Source: Gnetum montanum (Eukaryota; Streptophyta; Gnetopsida; Gnetales; Gnetaceae). From it: a DNA stretch of 64,000 bases. The DNA is taken from contig MNCI01011145.1 in the NCBI GenBank assembly GCA_015680685.1, positions 3,930 to 67,929 on the forward strand. Reading direction: 5' to 3'. Each line of letters starts with the position of its first letter. Within the stretch, counting starts at the first letter, position 1. The notes under the pieces were generated by a model. It worked only from the letters and a program-made list of their open reading frames with translations, was not told where the DNA came from and made no database searches. The translations under genes were made by a program, and so were the position numbers. Shown piece after piece: positions 1 to 10,259 of this stretch.

Positions 1-445
1 GGTATTATAGGGACCGCGTAGACTAGGTAGTTTGAACAAAATAGGAAACTATAAATAACTCACAGTACTGGACAAAGTTGGCTGAATCTCTTTAAAGTAA
101 AGTCATTTGTAGTTCACACACAACGAAATTGTCACATTTCATACAACCGCACACCGCAACAGCACACACACATACTCACATTAACTACTGAGTTATTTGG
201 AGGTATCTGGGCCTTGGTGTTGCCAGATACCAGCGGGCACCTAAATCCTGTTCGAGGACACTCGTTGGCGGTCGCGTCCCAAACGGTCGCCAACACAACC
301 CACTTAAGGCTCCTACTAATAATCATGATAACTATATATCAACCTCTAGGATCACTACATCGATAATAGCTAGACCAAATTTTGAAAGGAAGGATAGGTC
401 TAAATATACTAGGCTACTGTTAAAACCATCTAAGCTGTTAGACCA
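1..445. other. Unassigned leader-like segment with a GC-rich inverted repeat
   Basis: No protein-like frame is recognisable. Positions 180-300 are more GC-rich than the surroundings. GTTGGCG (264-270) pairs with CGCCAAC (288-294), giving a 7-bp stem with a 17-base loop. This may be leader or LTR-derived sequence of the Gypsy element, but I could not match a tRNA primer-binding site here. Confidence 0.3.
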
Positions 446-715
446 ATTTTTAAAAAGTGGGCATATTCAATAGCACAGATGATTGAAGCTTCCCAAAAGA
501 AGCATGATAGGCTATGCAAAATAGCCAAAGACCACACTAGAGTAAAAAAAGATAATCCACAACTACCTAAGTACTTTAAGTTAGACTGCTTTTTCCATTA
601 TTACCAACTACCTAATCATGATACAAACTTCTAACTTGCACTAAAAGATGATCTACAAAAGATGATAGATAGGGGACAGTTGGTTCTAGATGCATCCAAC
701 CCTATTTGACCATAA
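446..715 (+). pseudogene. gag: Gypsy gag C-terminal fragment
   Basis: One frame stays largely open from about 446 to 700. Near 584-690 it shows the pattern typical of plant Tat/Athila gag ends: D-C-F-F-H-Y-Y, then P-N-H-D-T, then L-K-D-D-L-Q-x-M-I-D-R-G. This corresponds to the family pattern C..H...GH.T..C..LK..I..LI..G. The last cysteine is replaced by a stop codon. Gag forms the particle that packages element RNA. The N-terminal bulk of gag is absent or unrecognisable upstream. The protease remnant follows about 700 bases downstream on the same strand. Confidence 0.6.
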
Positions 716-1379
716 AACCAATTAATGTAGTTGTATAACAACCCATTGAATGCCAACAACACTACATACATTATATCAGCATTCAACACAGATGATAATT
801 AGATTCTTGTAAGGGAACCATTTGTGATTTGGATATCCCCTCATGATGAAAGGGCTTCTTTAACTTCCACCAGCTCAAGATCCCACTTTGTCATCAGAGA
901 GTACCACTGTGAGTGTCTCTGAGGAAACCTTTTATCATCAAGGTACCCTAGTCAACTATAACCCAACCATCCATAGTCCAACCAATAGACATAACCATGT
1001 AACAAACTCCTATAGTGGCCAGTGTTATAGCATCTTTCTCATAATCAATGATTAACAACCAAAAGGCTTCAACCAAGTAGAGGAAGAAGCATAAGTAAAA
1101 GCCTAGTAATAAGGGTGACAAGTAAACTAAGGCACAAAAGGAAATGGGCCCATCAAAGTCCACTTCCATATCAGCTATATCCATGACCTCCTATTCCCAA
1201 CCTACTTTAACCAACAAACCACAAGATGATCCCAAAACCCATAGAGTAGCCCTAACAACAATAGCCTAAGGTCAAAGTTCACATTTTGGAATGCATGGAG
1301 GAAGTGAAGCATAACAAAGATGACAAGCCTATGGCCAATGACAAAAACTTCCTTCGTGCGATGGATTAGGTTAGATAGT

Positions 1380-2060
1380 CCCTCAAGTAGAAGAACATAA
1401 CTCTAAGCTTTTATGACATGATCATGACTTCCGCCATGCATCGTGAGGTGCTAGTCTAGATGTTGACTTCTATTCCCATTAGTGAGGACATCCCTGCTAA
1501 TGAGAAATCTCTCCATGTGATAATGGTTTATTCTTCACTAATAGAAGGCAAGTCAACATCCCTAGTATTTTACAATAGTGAAGTCAGAGTCAATTTTGAA
1601 AATGGTGAAGTAAGTAGGGCTCCTCTATTCATCACGATTTGGGTAGGATAGTTTAAGATGCACTAGGTGCATGTAGATGCTAGGGCTATGATAAACAATA
1701 TTTCATGCACCATCATTGAGTGATTAGGCTTGATAGAACAAATACAACATACATAAATAGCAACTCTCAAGTCATTTAATGGATCAAAGGTTGCTATCAA
1801 GGGGTCTATCTCTTAGGATTTTGTGGCAGGGGAGCCATTCCCCATAACCATGATTTCTTCATCATGGAGGAGATGCCTAAGTTTAACCTTATCCTTGGAA
1901 GATCTTGGTTGGCTTAGGTATGAGTCATGTCCTCACCCATCCACCAAGAGATTCACCTTCCTTATGAGGGAGGTGAAATCAACATTCATGGTGATGATGT
2001 AGTGCCCCTAGCTATTAACAACATGGACATAGAGTATGGGTCTAAAGTGGAGCTTCAAGA
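1380..2060 (+). pseudogene. pol: Gypsy aspartic protease fragment
   Basis: Frame fragments at 1460-1651 match the region before a Tat-type protease, including K-S-L-H-V-I. They are followed by H-V-D-A-R-A-M-I-N-N at about 1670, where the family has a D-[ST]-G catalytic triad. The triad reads D-A-R (1676-1684), so the active site is lost. Downstream, L-I-L-G-R-S-W-L-A (about 1888-1914) matches the conserved ILGRPWL block near the end of plant Gypsy proteases. The stop after G-W-V-G-like residues near 1651 and several later stops show decay. The enzyme would have cleaved the gag-pol polyprotein. Confidence 0.6.
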
Positions 2061-3259
2061 AGAATCTCCTAGCCACGAAATCCAATAATCCAAGAGAAAG
2101 AAAAAAGCTAAGAATGACAATGATGGGTAGCAGGATGTGTTATGAGATGAACTCCCTTTGAACATCATCAGAAAAGGGCATGGTAAATACAAACTTGTGT
2201 AGAGTAGACCTTATGCATTTCATAATCTTTCAAATATTACAAAGAGTCTACACAAGTGAAGTACACCTTAACCCTTCCACCCCATGCCCTTGTAACCATA
2301 TAATGATATGCACTAATAGCCATGTAGCCTAAGTTTTCTTTATTAACTTGTTATGCCTTTTTATGTACTTTATTTTACTCTTTTATGCATGTAGCCTAAG
2401 TTTCTACCTTCATTTTCATTTTTACTTATTGGTTATACTCATTCCTTTTCTTTACTTTTACATACATTATAAACATTAAAATCCTATAAAAATTTCAAAA
2501 CTAAAAAAATCCATAAAATTTTAAAACAAAAAATTTCCAAAAAGCAAGGCCTTCCATGGCCTAAAACTAGTAAACTTATAGCCTATCAAGGCCCTAAACT
2601 AACACCATAGTTCACTAAGACTTTAAATTGGCATCACAGCCTACCATGATCTTAAAATGGTGATAAATGTATGACCCTTCATGGCTTAAAACTAGCAAGT
2701 AACCCTTATCCTATAGCCATTCATAGTTTAACCATTTTCAACATAGCCAACATAGCCATTTGCAACATAGCCTTACTTACAACATTTATAACCTTAATAC
2801 CTTAAAGAAGTAAAGCCATCAATGATATATATAGCCAAAAAAATGAAACTTAAAATTTAAAACATCTTAAAGTAATATATATAGCCATGACCACGTTGTA
2901 TGGCATAAATGTTAAAACACTAAACCATAAGTGTCAAAATGTCTACAACTCAAGCACTGGCCAATATGGCCTATACAGCATCCAACATAAAATAAAATAA
3001 ACTAAAAATCATCAACTAAAGCTATCACATCATGCATTCAATTATGCCAAAGAGATATCTAAAGGGGAAGGAGGTGGTGCATCATCATCATCATCATCGC
3101 CTACATCGCTGGGGCTATTGACATCATATGAGGCCTGAGACATAACAACACACAATCAATCAATAACCAACATAACCAAAACCATGACATAAAAAAATGT
3201 ATAAATAAAAAATAAAACATAAACACCATCAACCTCCCCAAGAACTTTGGTGGCTAAAA

Positions 3260-5460
3260 ATTGTCAAAAATGGTCCTTTTTTCACAATTTCCAAGGTTCT
3301 CCTTGCTGGTTCCATGCTAGCTAGCATGGAACTAGTGTGGAATAAGGGGGAAGCTTACAAAAGCATTCAAAACCCTTACAAACTACCAAATTTTAGGCTT
3401 AGGCTTTTACTTTCAACTCCTACAACCTTGGAAACATACATGCATGATCAAAAATGATCAAAATTAGCCAAAAGTTAATCCTTTTGGATTCTCCTAGCTA
3501 GTTCCACACCGACCAACATAGAGCCAACACAAAGCCTATGGGGTAAGCTAAAAAAACCATTGGAATTGATAGATTTTAAGCTTGGTCATTAATTATTGAC
3601 ACCACCAACCTTCGAACTTTACATGCATAGCTAGAATTGACCTAAAATAGCAAAAAATTGATCCCCTTTAATCTTCCTAGCTGGTTCCATGCTGGCTAAC
3701 ATGAAACTAGAGGGGTAACTTCAAAAACCACTTAGGAAACCTTCAAATTGACTAGTTTTAACTTTAAACCCTAACCTTTGACCTCGGTACCCTTAGGAGC
3801 ACAAATTCATGATTGATTAAGGTTAAAATTAGTCTAGATTTAAGATTTATAATTCTTCCATGTTGGGGATGCCCTTCCCTATGTAGCTAGTGTGGAGCTA
3901 ACATGGAGATTGAGGGGGGCTTATTTTGGACTTACAGACATCTTAGAATGACATTATATGACCTTGCATGCACCTTGGAACCCTATTGACACCCTCTAAA
4001 GCCTTCAAACCTTAAGAAATTGACCAAACGTAGCCAAAAGTAATCCCTTTTGATCCTGCTATTTAATTCCACATTAGCTAGCATGGAGCCAATGTGGAAC
4101 CAATGGAGTAACCTCTAAAACCATTTAGAAGCGCTCAAAACTGTCAACTTTCCACTCTAGAACTTTTTCAACATCTTTGGGAGTCACAAAACCTCGTGAA
4201 ACAAGTCCAAACTAGCCAAAACAAAAACAACCCAAAGTATTCCATGTTGAGTACCCCCTCTTCCATGCTGGACAACATGGAGCCAATGTAGAGATAATGG
4301 AAAAGCTGTAAAAACCACTTTGAAACCCTCAAAACTACTAAATTCTAACACTAAACCCTAGTATTTGACATCGGCAAGCTTAGGAGATAACATGCATGGT
4401 CAACCTTTTCCAAAATTGGCCTAGATCTAAACCTTTTGATTCTTCCATGTTGGCTACTGTGGAGTTAGCATGGATGGACTACCTTTTTACCTCAAACAAC
4501 AAATCGACATTCCTAGAAACTAAAAATCTACACTGAAGAATCCTAAGACCTCATATCTTGAAGATTGTACTCATTTCACCTCATTTGAATCCTAAATTCT
4601 CATCAAGTCTTTTCTTTCACACAAGAGAAACCTCCCAGCATGGATCAAGGGAGGTATAACCTTTCATAGCCTTAAAAAATCTTCAAACGTGACCAAAATT
4701 AGCTAAAATCCTGGAAAACTAATGTTTGCAGCCATAGGAGCTTAGAAAATTGACTGATTTACATCCCAAACCTCTTTAGAACTAACAAGCAAGATCAATC
4801 CCTCTACTCCATGTTGGCCAATGTGGAACAAACATGGAGACTACCTGAGACTTGATCTAACACTTAAAACCCTACCCAAATGAGGCCTAAATGCAACTAG
4901 AAGAGGCACAACTAGCAAATCTTAGTACCAACTGTCCATGTAATCCTATTTGACCCTATATTAACTTAGTTTTGCATCCTCTAAAATGAGGTGCCTCCAC
5001 TCCCTCCTCCATTTTGACCAACATGGAGATAATGGGTGTGACCTAAAATCTTTCTTTTTTACTATTCTTAACCTTAAAAGTAACCAGTTTCAATAGATCT
5101 GGTCCTATGTTTCCTTGGAAAGGTCCTAAAACACTGGCTCCATGTTAGCTTACATGGAAGATATTTCCAAGCTTAAAAGAAAGGTTCTAGGGATTAAAAT
5201 GAGTGTCAAAACTGATCCATTTCATTCCCTTGCTGACTGCATTGACATGCAAGCTACCAAGAGTTGAAAATTAGCCAGAACAAGCGTTGAAAATCCTTTG
5301 GATGTTTTCTCCATGATGGTGGGGGGGGGGGGGGGGGGGGGGGGCGTGGGGGCATCCCTTCCATGCTAGCCAACATGGAAAAAGGGGGGTTCTAGTGTGT
5401 AAGCTTCAAAAACCTTTTTTTTTCTATCCAAACTACCCAAAAACAATCCTAATTAATGCC
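3260..5460 (+). repeat. Degenerate ~190-bp tandem repeat array, about 12 units
   Basis: An imperfect palindromic core of the type CCATGCTGGCTAGCATGG recurs near 3315, 3505, 3683, 3885, 4075, 4270, 4455, 4640, 4810, 5020, 5145 and 5365, mostly 170-210 bases apart. Flanking words recur in the same order: a block like CATGCATGATCAAAA before the core, AGCCAATGTGGAAC after it, and then AAAACC..TTAGAAACCC. Units are strongly diverged from each other, which suggests an old array inside the Gypsy element. Confidence 0.7.
5321..5344 (+). repeat. Poly-G run of 24 bases
   Basis: An uninterrupted run of 24 G, followed by CGTGGGGG, sits inside the last units of the 190-bp array. Such a run can form a G-quadruplex. 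It is also a common place for sequencing or assembly length error, so the exact length is uncertain. Confidence 0.9.
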
Positions 5461-6377
5461 CAAACTAGCCCATGACCCTTGTAGCCTCTAGCTATGGCCT
5501 GCTAAGGCCTAAAACTAGCAAAACTTAAACCGTTTAACCTCTATTAGCCAATTTTCACTATATGTAGCCTATTCCACTTTATTTAGCCTTATTACATGAT
5601 GTTTCAACTTGTTTTGGGTCCTTTGTTACATTGTTGATCTTCTTGACCTAGTATAGCCTTTACATAGCCTTATATTTTCTTTATTTGCCTTATTATTACC
5701 TTATTTACCTCTTTCTAGCTTTTCATTGCTATTAAATAGTGGGGTTTGACCTTTCCTAACCATCATTTAATACCATGTGACCATGGCCCACTATGGCCTT
5801 AAACTAGCATCATGGCCCGCTATGGCCCAAAATTGGCAAAGTTGTGACCCTTGTTTATCATTTGTAGTCTTATTTCTCATATTTCCCATTGTTTAACCTT
5901 TATTTAGCCCTTATTTCATTTTGTTTGCTTGTTTTTACTCTATTTATAGCCTTGGATGACCTTGTTTCCATTAGTATAGCATGTATTTGCATAATTTTAT
6001 AGCATTGGTTATTCACTTTTACCTAGGTTCCACTTAATATCCTTTTGGTTGACATGCAATATTAAAGTATGAGTACCTAAAAATATATCAGTTTGCCTTT
6101 GTGCCTATATGAACCCCATGGTGATGTAGAATTGTATATTGACCCTGATTTCCTAGACCTTAAGCCTGAGAGTCTTGTCAACCACATAACCTCTATTGAG
6201 GAACCTCTAGAATGGCATGAAAACCTAGTCAAAACCCTTAACTTAGAGGTGGATGACATAATCGAAGACTCTAGTTGAGGTTCCTATCACAACACATAGT
6301 GGTAAGGAGAAAAGCCTTAAACTAGGTTCCTCATTAGAACCTCAATAGGCTTAAGACATCACCAAGGTTCCATAGGA

Positions 6378-7320
6378 TAATATTAAGATCTTTGATTGGT
6401 GATATGAGGATAGGCCAAGTATAGACCCATGTTTAGTACAACACAACATCATACTAGATCCTAGCATTAGACCAATTAAGCAAAAAGTGCATAAAATTAG
6501 ACATAATTTTCCTTTGGTAGTTTGTGATGAGATCTTAAAGCTCTACCAAGCAAGTTTTATTTTAGATATTGACTATGTAGAATGGGTGTCCAACATAGTG
6601 GTAGTCCCTAAGAAAAATGAGAGTATTTGTATTTGCATTGATTTTTGAGACCTAATAAGGAGACTATCAAGGATGACTTTCCTCTACCTAATATTTATCA
6701 ACTCATTGATACCATGACTAGGCATACCTTATTATCTTTCATGGATGGGTTTTCAGAATACAACTAGATTAGGATCAACCTAGAGCAATAACTTAGCATG
6801 ACCTTCATAACCTCTTGGGACACCTTATACTATACTATGATGTCCTTTGGCCTTAAGAATACAATAGTAACCTATCAATGAGCCATGACCTATATCTTTA
6901 GCGATTACATGCTAGGTTTTCTCAAAGATTATGTAGATGATATAGTCTTTAAGTTCAAAGTGGCTAGTGACCATGCTAATGACCTAGATCTTGTGCTTAC
7001 AAGCTTAGGCTCAACCCTAAGAAGTTTATCTTAGGTGTCAATATTGATAAGATGCTTAGCTTTGTAGTATCTAAAGTAGGGATTCTTATTGATCTTGATT
7101 AAGGTTAAGGTTGTATCCAAATTAGCAGTGCCTATCAATCTTAAGAAGCTTTGGGGATTACAAGGAAAATTATAGTTTATTCGTAGGTTTATTGCTAGGC
7201 TTACGAATAAGTTACAACCCATGCAACACTTGCTTAAGATAGGGGTTCACTATGAGTAGAAGGCTCAATGCCAAGAGATCTTTGAAAACCTTAAGCAAGA
7301 GTTGGCACAACTACCGATAG
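6378..7320 (+). pseudogene. pol: Gypsy reverse transcriptase fragment
   Basis: Translation shows the Gypsy RT pattern in order: I-F-D-W-x-Y-E-D-R-P and D-P-S-I-R-P-I-K-Q-K (6390-6490), then Y-V-E-W-V-S-N-I-V-V-V-P-K-K (about 6570-6615), then D-D-F-P-L-P-N-I and L-S-F-M-D-G-F-S (6670-6760). The catalytic Y-V-D-D-I-V box lies at 6930-6947. RT copies element RNA into DNA. The Y-V-D-D metal-binding residues are intact, but stops interrupt the frame at several points, for example after C-I-D-F near 6645, and the frame changes downstream of the YVDD box. It was dead long ago. Confidence 0.8.
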
Positions 7321-7329
7321 TCTATCCTC

Positions 7330-7776
7330 CATAAGAAGGTAAGTCATTTTACATCTACCTTATCATCTTTGACACATCAATTGTCTCTATACTCTATCAG
7401 AAACATGATAATGGAGCAGAGATGTCAATATACTACCTTAGAATTGCATTAATTTCCATGAGATCAATACACTGAAGTGGAGAAGTATTGTCTAGCATTA
7501 GTCCTCTCATTAAAGAAGTGGAGACACTACCTCTTCAGAAGCCAAGTCAATGTCATGTGCAAAGATAACATGCTCAGAGCCATAATGACCATCATCTACA
7601 AACGTAGTTGTATAGCCCAATGGAAGGACATAACTATAGAGTTTTACCTTCATTACATCTCTCAATCCTCAACAAAAGGTCAAGCTATAACTATACAACT
7701 CACTATTTTACCTATCGATGACCAAGCAACCATAGATCATAAATTCCCTGATGAACATATTAATTTTTTTACCTAG
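7330..7776 (+). pseudogene. pol: Gypsy RNase H fragment (RT-associated)
   Basis: The open frame 7477-7776 contains E-K-Y-C-L-A-L-V and K-K-W-R-H-Y-L, matching the plant Gypsy RT-RNase H connection (EK.CLAL....KLRHYL). It then shows a Q-W-K-D block and K-G-Q-A-I, which precedes the second RNase H in Tat elements. The preceding 150 bases (7330-7476) hold frameshifted residues of the same domain. RNase H removes RNA from the RNA-DNA hybrid during replication. It directly follows the RT remnant and is not expressed as an intact product. Confidence 0.65.
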
Positions 7777-7800
7777 GTATGTGAGAGTTATGAGGTAGTC

Positions 7801-8210
7801 ATGCACTTTGATGGAGCTTGAAGTGCTCATGGGGCTAGTGCTAATGCCATCAAGACATTTCCATCTAGTGAAATGTAATCCTTCACCTATCATTTTGAAT
7901 TTCCATGTACCAAGAACATAGCAAAGTATGAGGGTTTGATTAGATAAATGATGGTAGCTCATGACCTATGAATTAGATGCTTAATGATCAAAGGTGATTC
8001 ACAACTTGTGGTTTACCAAGTAACCAAGGTCTATGCATGTAAAACCAAACACTTACAATCTTACTATGACCTAGGGAAGCAATTTTTAAAATAATTTATA
8101 GATGTTGATATCCAACACATACCCCAAAACGAGAATTCCATAGCTGATGTCATTGCAACATTAGCCCTCAGTGTTACGCCAAATGTGTTTAGTAAGTTGC
8201 CCACCTTAAC
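7801..8210 (+). pseudogene. pol: Second RNase H-like domain of Tat-type Gypsy element
   Basis: The frame starting at 7801 reads M-H-F-D-G-A, then a stop, then F-P-C-T-K-N-I-A-K-Y-E-G-L and I-K-G-D-S-Q-L-V-V-Y-Q-V. It continues with I-P-Q-N-E-N-S-I-A-D-V-I-A near 8110-8155. These match the archaeal-type RNase H of Tat elements (FDGA, C-T-N-N-x-A-E-Y-E-A-L, GDS-LV, N-x-x-A-D-x-L-A). One catalytic glutamate-like position in the K-Y-E block is kept. Four or more stops break the frame. This extra RNase H is the main reason for assigning the element to the Tat branch. Confidence 0.7.
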
Positions 8211-8489
8211 TATGGGCTATGTTATTCCCATCACATAGAGCACTGAAGATACCTATGTGGTCATAGCTCATACTTCTTCTACCAGAGAGCGATATGATGA
8301 TATCAAATTTTATCTTATGCATGGTGAATCCTCACAAGGCTTGACTACTACTCAAAAGGACATTGTACACAAATGATCGAAGTAGTATTTCATTGTAGGT
8401 GATAACAAATTATGTCAATGATCTTATGATGGCATATTTTTCAAGTGCTTAGGTAAAACTGAAGACAAAACAATCCTAGAGTAGGTTCA

Positions 8490-9531
8490 TGAAGGTGTTT
8501 GTGGGGGACATATAGGACCTAGAGCTATGGTCACTAAGATTAGATAGTTAGGCTATTATTAGCCCTATATGGAAAGCAACTACCTACAAAAGGTTAAGCG
8601 CTATGACATGTGCCAATGGCATAGCAACCTTATACATGTACCATCAACTAAGTTTCACACTACTCAAATGACTTGGTTGTTTCAACAATGGGGGTTGGAT
8701 ATCATTAAACCTATAATGCCTAACTCTTCTGTAGGGCATAGCTTCATCATCATCTCAAATAAATAATTTACAAAGTGGGTTTACGTTATTTCCATAAGTA
8801 AAACTACATCTAAGCAAGTCTATAAATTTATCTTGGATAACATTGTAGCACAATTTGACATACCCATAACCATAGTTATAGATAATGGACCATAATTTAG
8901 TATCCAAGAAACAAAATAATTTTGTTGTGACCTAGGCAGTAAGCATTCTTTCTCATTTCCATATTACCCTCAAGCCAATGCACAAGCAAAAGCTAGCAAC
9001 AAGGCCATCATCAACTTGCTCAAGAAGATGCTCAATAACAGCAAGTGCAAATGGCATGAGTGACTTGTCCATGCACTATGGGCCTATCATACAACTTATT
9101 ATTTGGAAACTAATATAACACCTTATAGCCTAGTTTATGGCTCTAAAGCTATTTTACCTCTTTAATTGCATGTACCATCACTTCAGGTGTCCTTGACTAA
9201 CTTCATCAATGATGAATAAAGTAAGCAATTATGGATAGAAAACCTAGACTCAGTGGAGGAGCAACATATGTAAGCACTTGCTTACATTGAGCACTATCAA
9301 GAGAGGAAAAAAGGATAGCACCACCATAACTTGACCAAGCATAAGATCAAGGAGGATGACCTAGTCCTCAAAGCCATCCTTAGGCATGCATATGAATTCT
9401 TAGTCAAATGGGAAGAGCCCTTCCTTGTCACAAGAGCCTATGGTAATGGAGCATTCTAGATCATCGATGTGGATGGGAATGAGTTGGCCAATCTGGTTAA
9501 TCATCCCTATCTAAATCCATATTACATATAA
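8490..9531 (+). pseudogene. pol: Gypsy integrase fragment
   Basis: A zinc-binding H-H-C-C region is visible at 8490-8640 (H-E-G-V-C-G-G-H-I-G at its start, C-x2-C-like Y-D-M-C-Q-W-H later). The core follows with W-G-L-D-I-I (about 8690) and I-D-N-G-P (about 8878). The block Y-Y-P-Q-A-N-A-Q-A-K (8962-8991) has lysine where the third catalytic glutamate of D,D-35-E should be, a one-base G to A change. The C-terminal part runs to about 9531 (E-D-D-L-V-L-K-A, then G-N-E-L-A-N-L-V-N). Integrase would insert the DNA copy. Several stops are present. Confidence 0.75.
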
Positions 9532-9540
9532 CTAACAATC

Positions 9541-9745
9541 ATTAACAATCGAGCCTACTTTCCATAGCCTTCCAAGGCCTAAAACTGGTGATGCCATAGC
9601 CTGCCAAGGCCTTAAACTACTAACATGGCCTACTAAGGCCTTAAAATGGTGCCATGGTTCACTATGATATTAAACTGGCACCAAGGCCTACAAAGGCCTT
9701 AAACTAGTACCATGGCCTACCATAGCCTTAAACTAGCAACATCTG
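9541..9745 (+). repeat. Short tandem repeats with GGCCTACYAAGGCC core in the 3' region
   Basis: About six diverged units of roughly 35 bases share a core like ATGGCCTACTAAGGCCTTAAA followed by ACTAGCA or TGGTGCC. Related units occur at 2543-2700, 5490-5520 and 5782-5840 in the same element. Hypervariable tandem repeats downstream of integrase are a known property of Tat elements. Confidence 0.65.
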
Positions 9746-10259
9746 TAACCTAGGTAGCATGGTTTTATCATTCTATCTGGCCTATATGCATTGTAATGTT
9801 ATAACATGCTCTGTTTTCTTGGTTTTCTTGTCTTCTTAGAGTTGTATTTGTAAGATGAAGCCTAAAGACATCACAAGGGTTCAACTCATTATGATAGCAA
9901 GTCACCATGTGACCTTGATGTGCATGATTCAGTGAGCTTATCTTGCTATGTTGAGAGTGCTTGTAGCATTGCCCTCCCTCTAGCATCACTTCTTGAGCCC
10001 AACCCCATAGCCTAATTATAGCCTTCCATACCTTGGAAAATACTGTTGACCTATGTTTTCCACTCGTGCACTATATTCATATGATATCTCTTCATCATGC
10101 ATAATCCTCAAGTCCACTTGAATGTAATGTAGCTCATTTAGTGGAAAAACCATTAAGTCCATCGAGCATAACACATTTCATCTCAATGGAAAAACCAAGT
10201 CCATTTGGTATAATGCAACTCATTTAATGGAAAAAATATATCAAACTAACCCTAACAAT
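9746..10259 (+). other. Gypsy 3' untranslated region
   Basis: No coding frame matches a known domain. Three diverged copies of a motif like CATTTAATGGAAAAA with AAGTCCAT occur at 10135-10235. Element A is inserted at the end of this segment. Confidence 0.4.

Larger units (their letters stand above)
2061..6077. other. Four-kb non-coding spacer between protease and RT
   Basis: No convincing coding frame lies between the protease and RT remnants. The interval contains a trinucleotide run (CAT/ATC repeats, 3079-3098), the ~190-bp degenerate repeat array, a 24-base G run and three clusters of GGCC-containing short repeats. Some Ogre/Tat elements carry an intron between protease and RT, so this could be an enlarged intron or a region filled by repeat expansion. 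The sequence alone does not decide. A short open frame at 6093-6278 just before RT may be the start of the RT-side coding region. Confidence 0.5.
1..10259 (+). mobile_element. Degenerate Tat-like Ty3/Gypsy retrotransposon, 5' end outside window
   Basis: Plus-strand remnants appear in Gypsy order: gag C-terminus (446-715), protease (1380-2060), RT (6378-7320), RNase H (7330-7776), a second RNase H-like domain (7801-8210) and integrase (8490-9531). The second RNase H after RT and the Gypsy domain order point to the Tat/Ogre branch, which is known for a duplicated RNase H and for tandem repeats in the 3' untranslated region. All domains carry stops and frameshifts, so this is an old dead copy. 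The 5' LTR is not seen. Element A is inserted at 10260, and a purine-rich tract at 17799-17817 beyond A may be this element's own PPT. Identification rests on domain motifs read by eye. Confidence 0.8.

Noticed and set aside
264-294. Possible tRNA primer-binding site in the GC-rich hairpin
   Set aside because: TGGCGGTCGCG does not match the tRNA-Asp, tRNA-Met or tRNA-Arg primer sites I know, and no LTR edge is visible beside it.
948-1184. Minus-strand open frame with hydrophobic stretches resembling a membrane protein
   Set aside because: It lies antisense to the Gypsy gag-protease interval; hydrophobicity follows from AT-rich composition and no family is recognisable.
3079-3098. CRISPR-like or regulatory array suggested by repeats at 3079 and the 190-bp units
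   Set aside because: This is a simple trinucleotide run, and the 190-bp units are diverged tandem repeats without repeat-spacer structure, in a plant genome.
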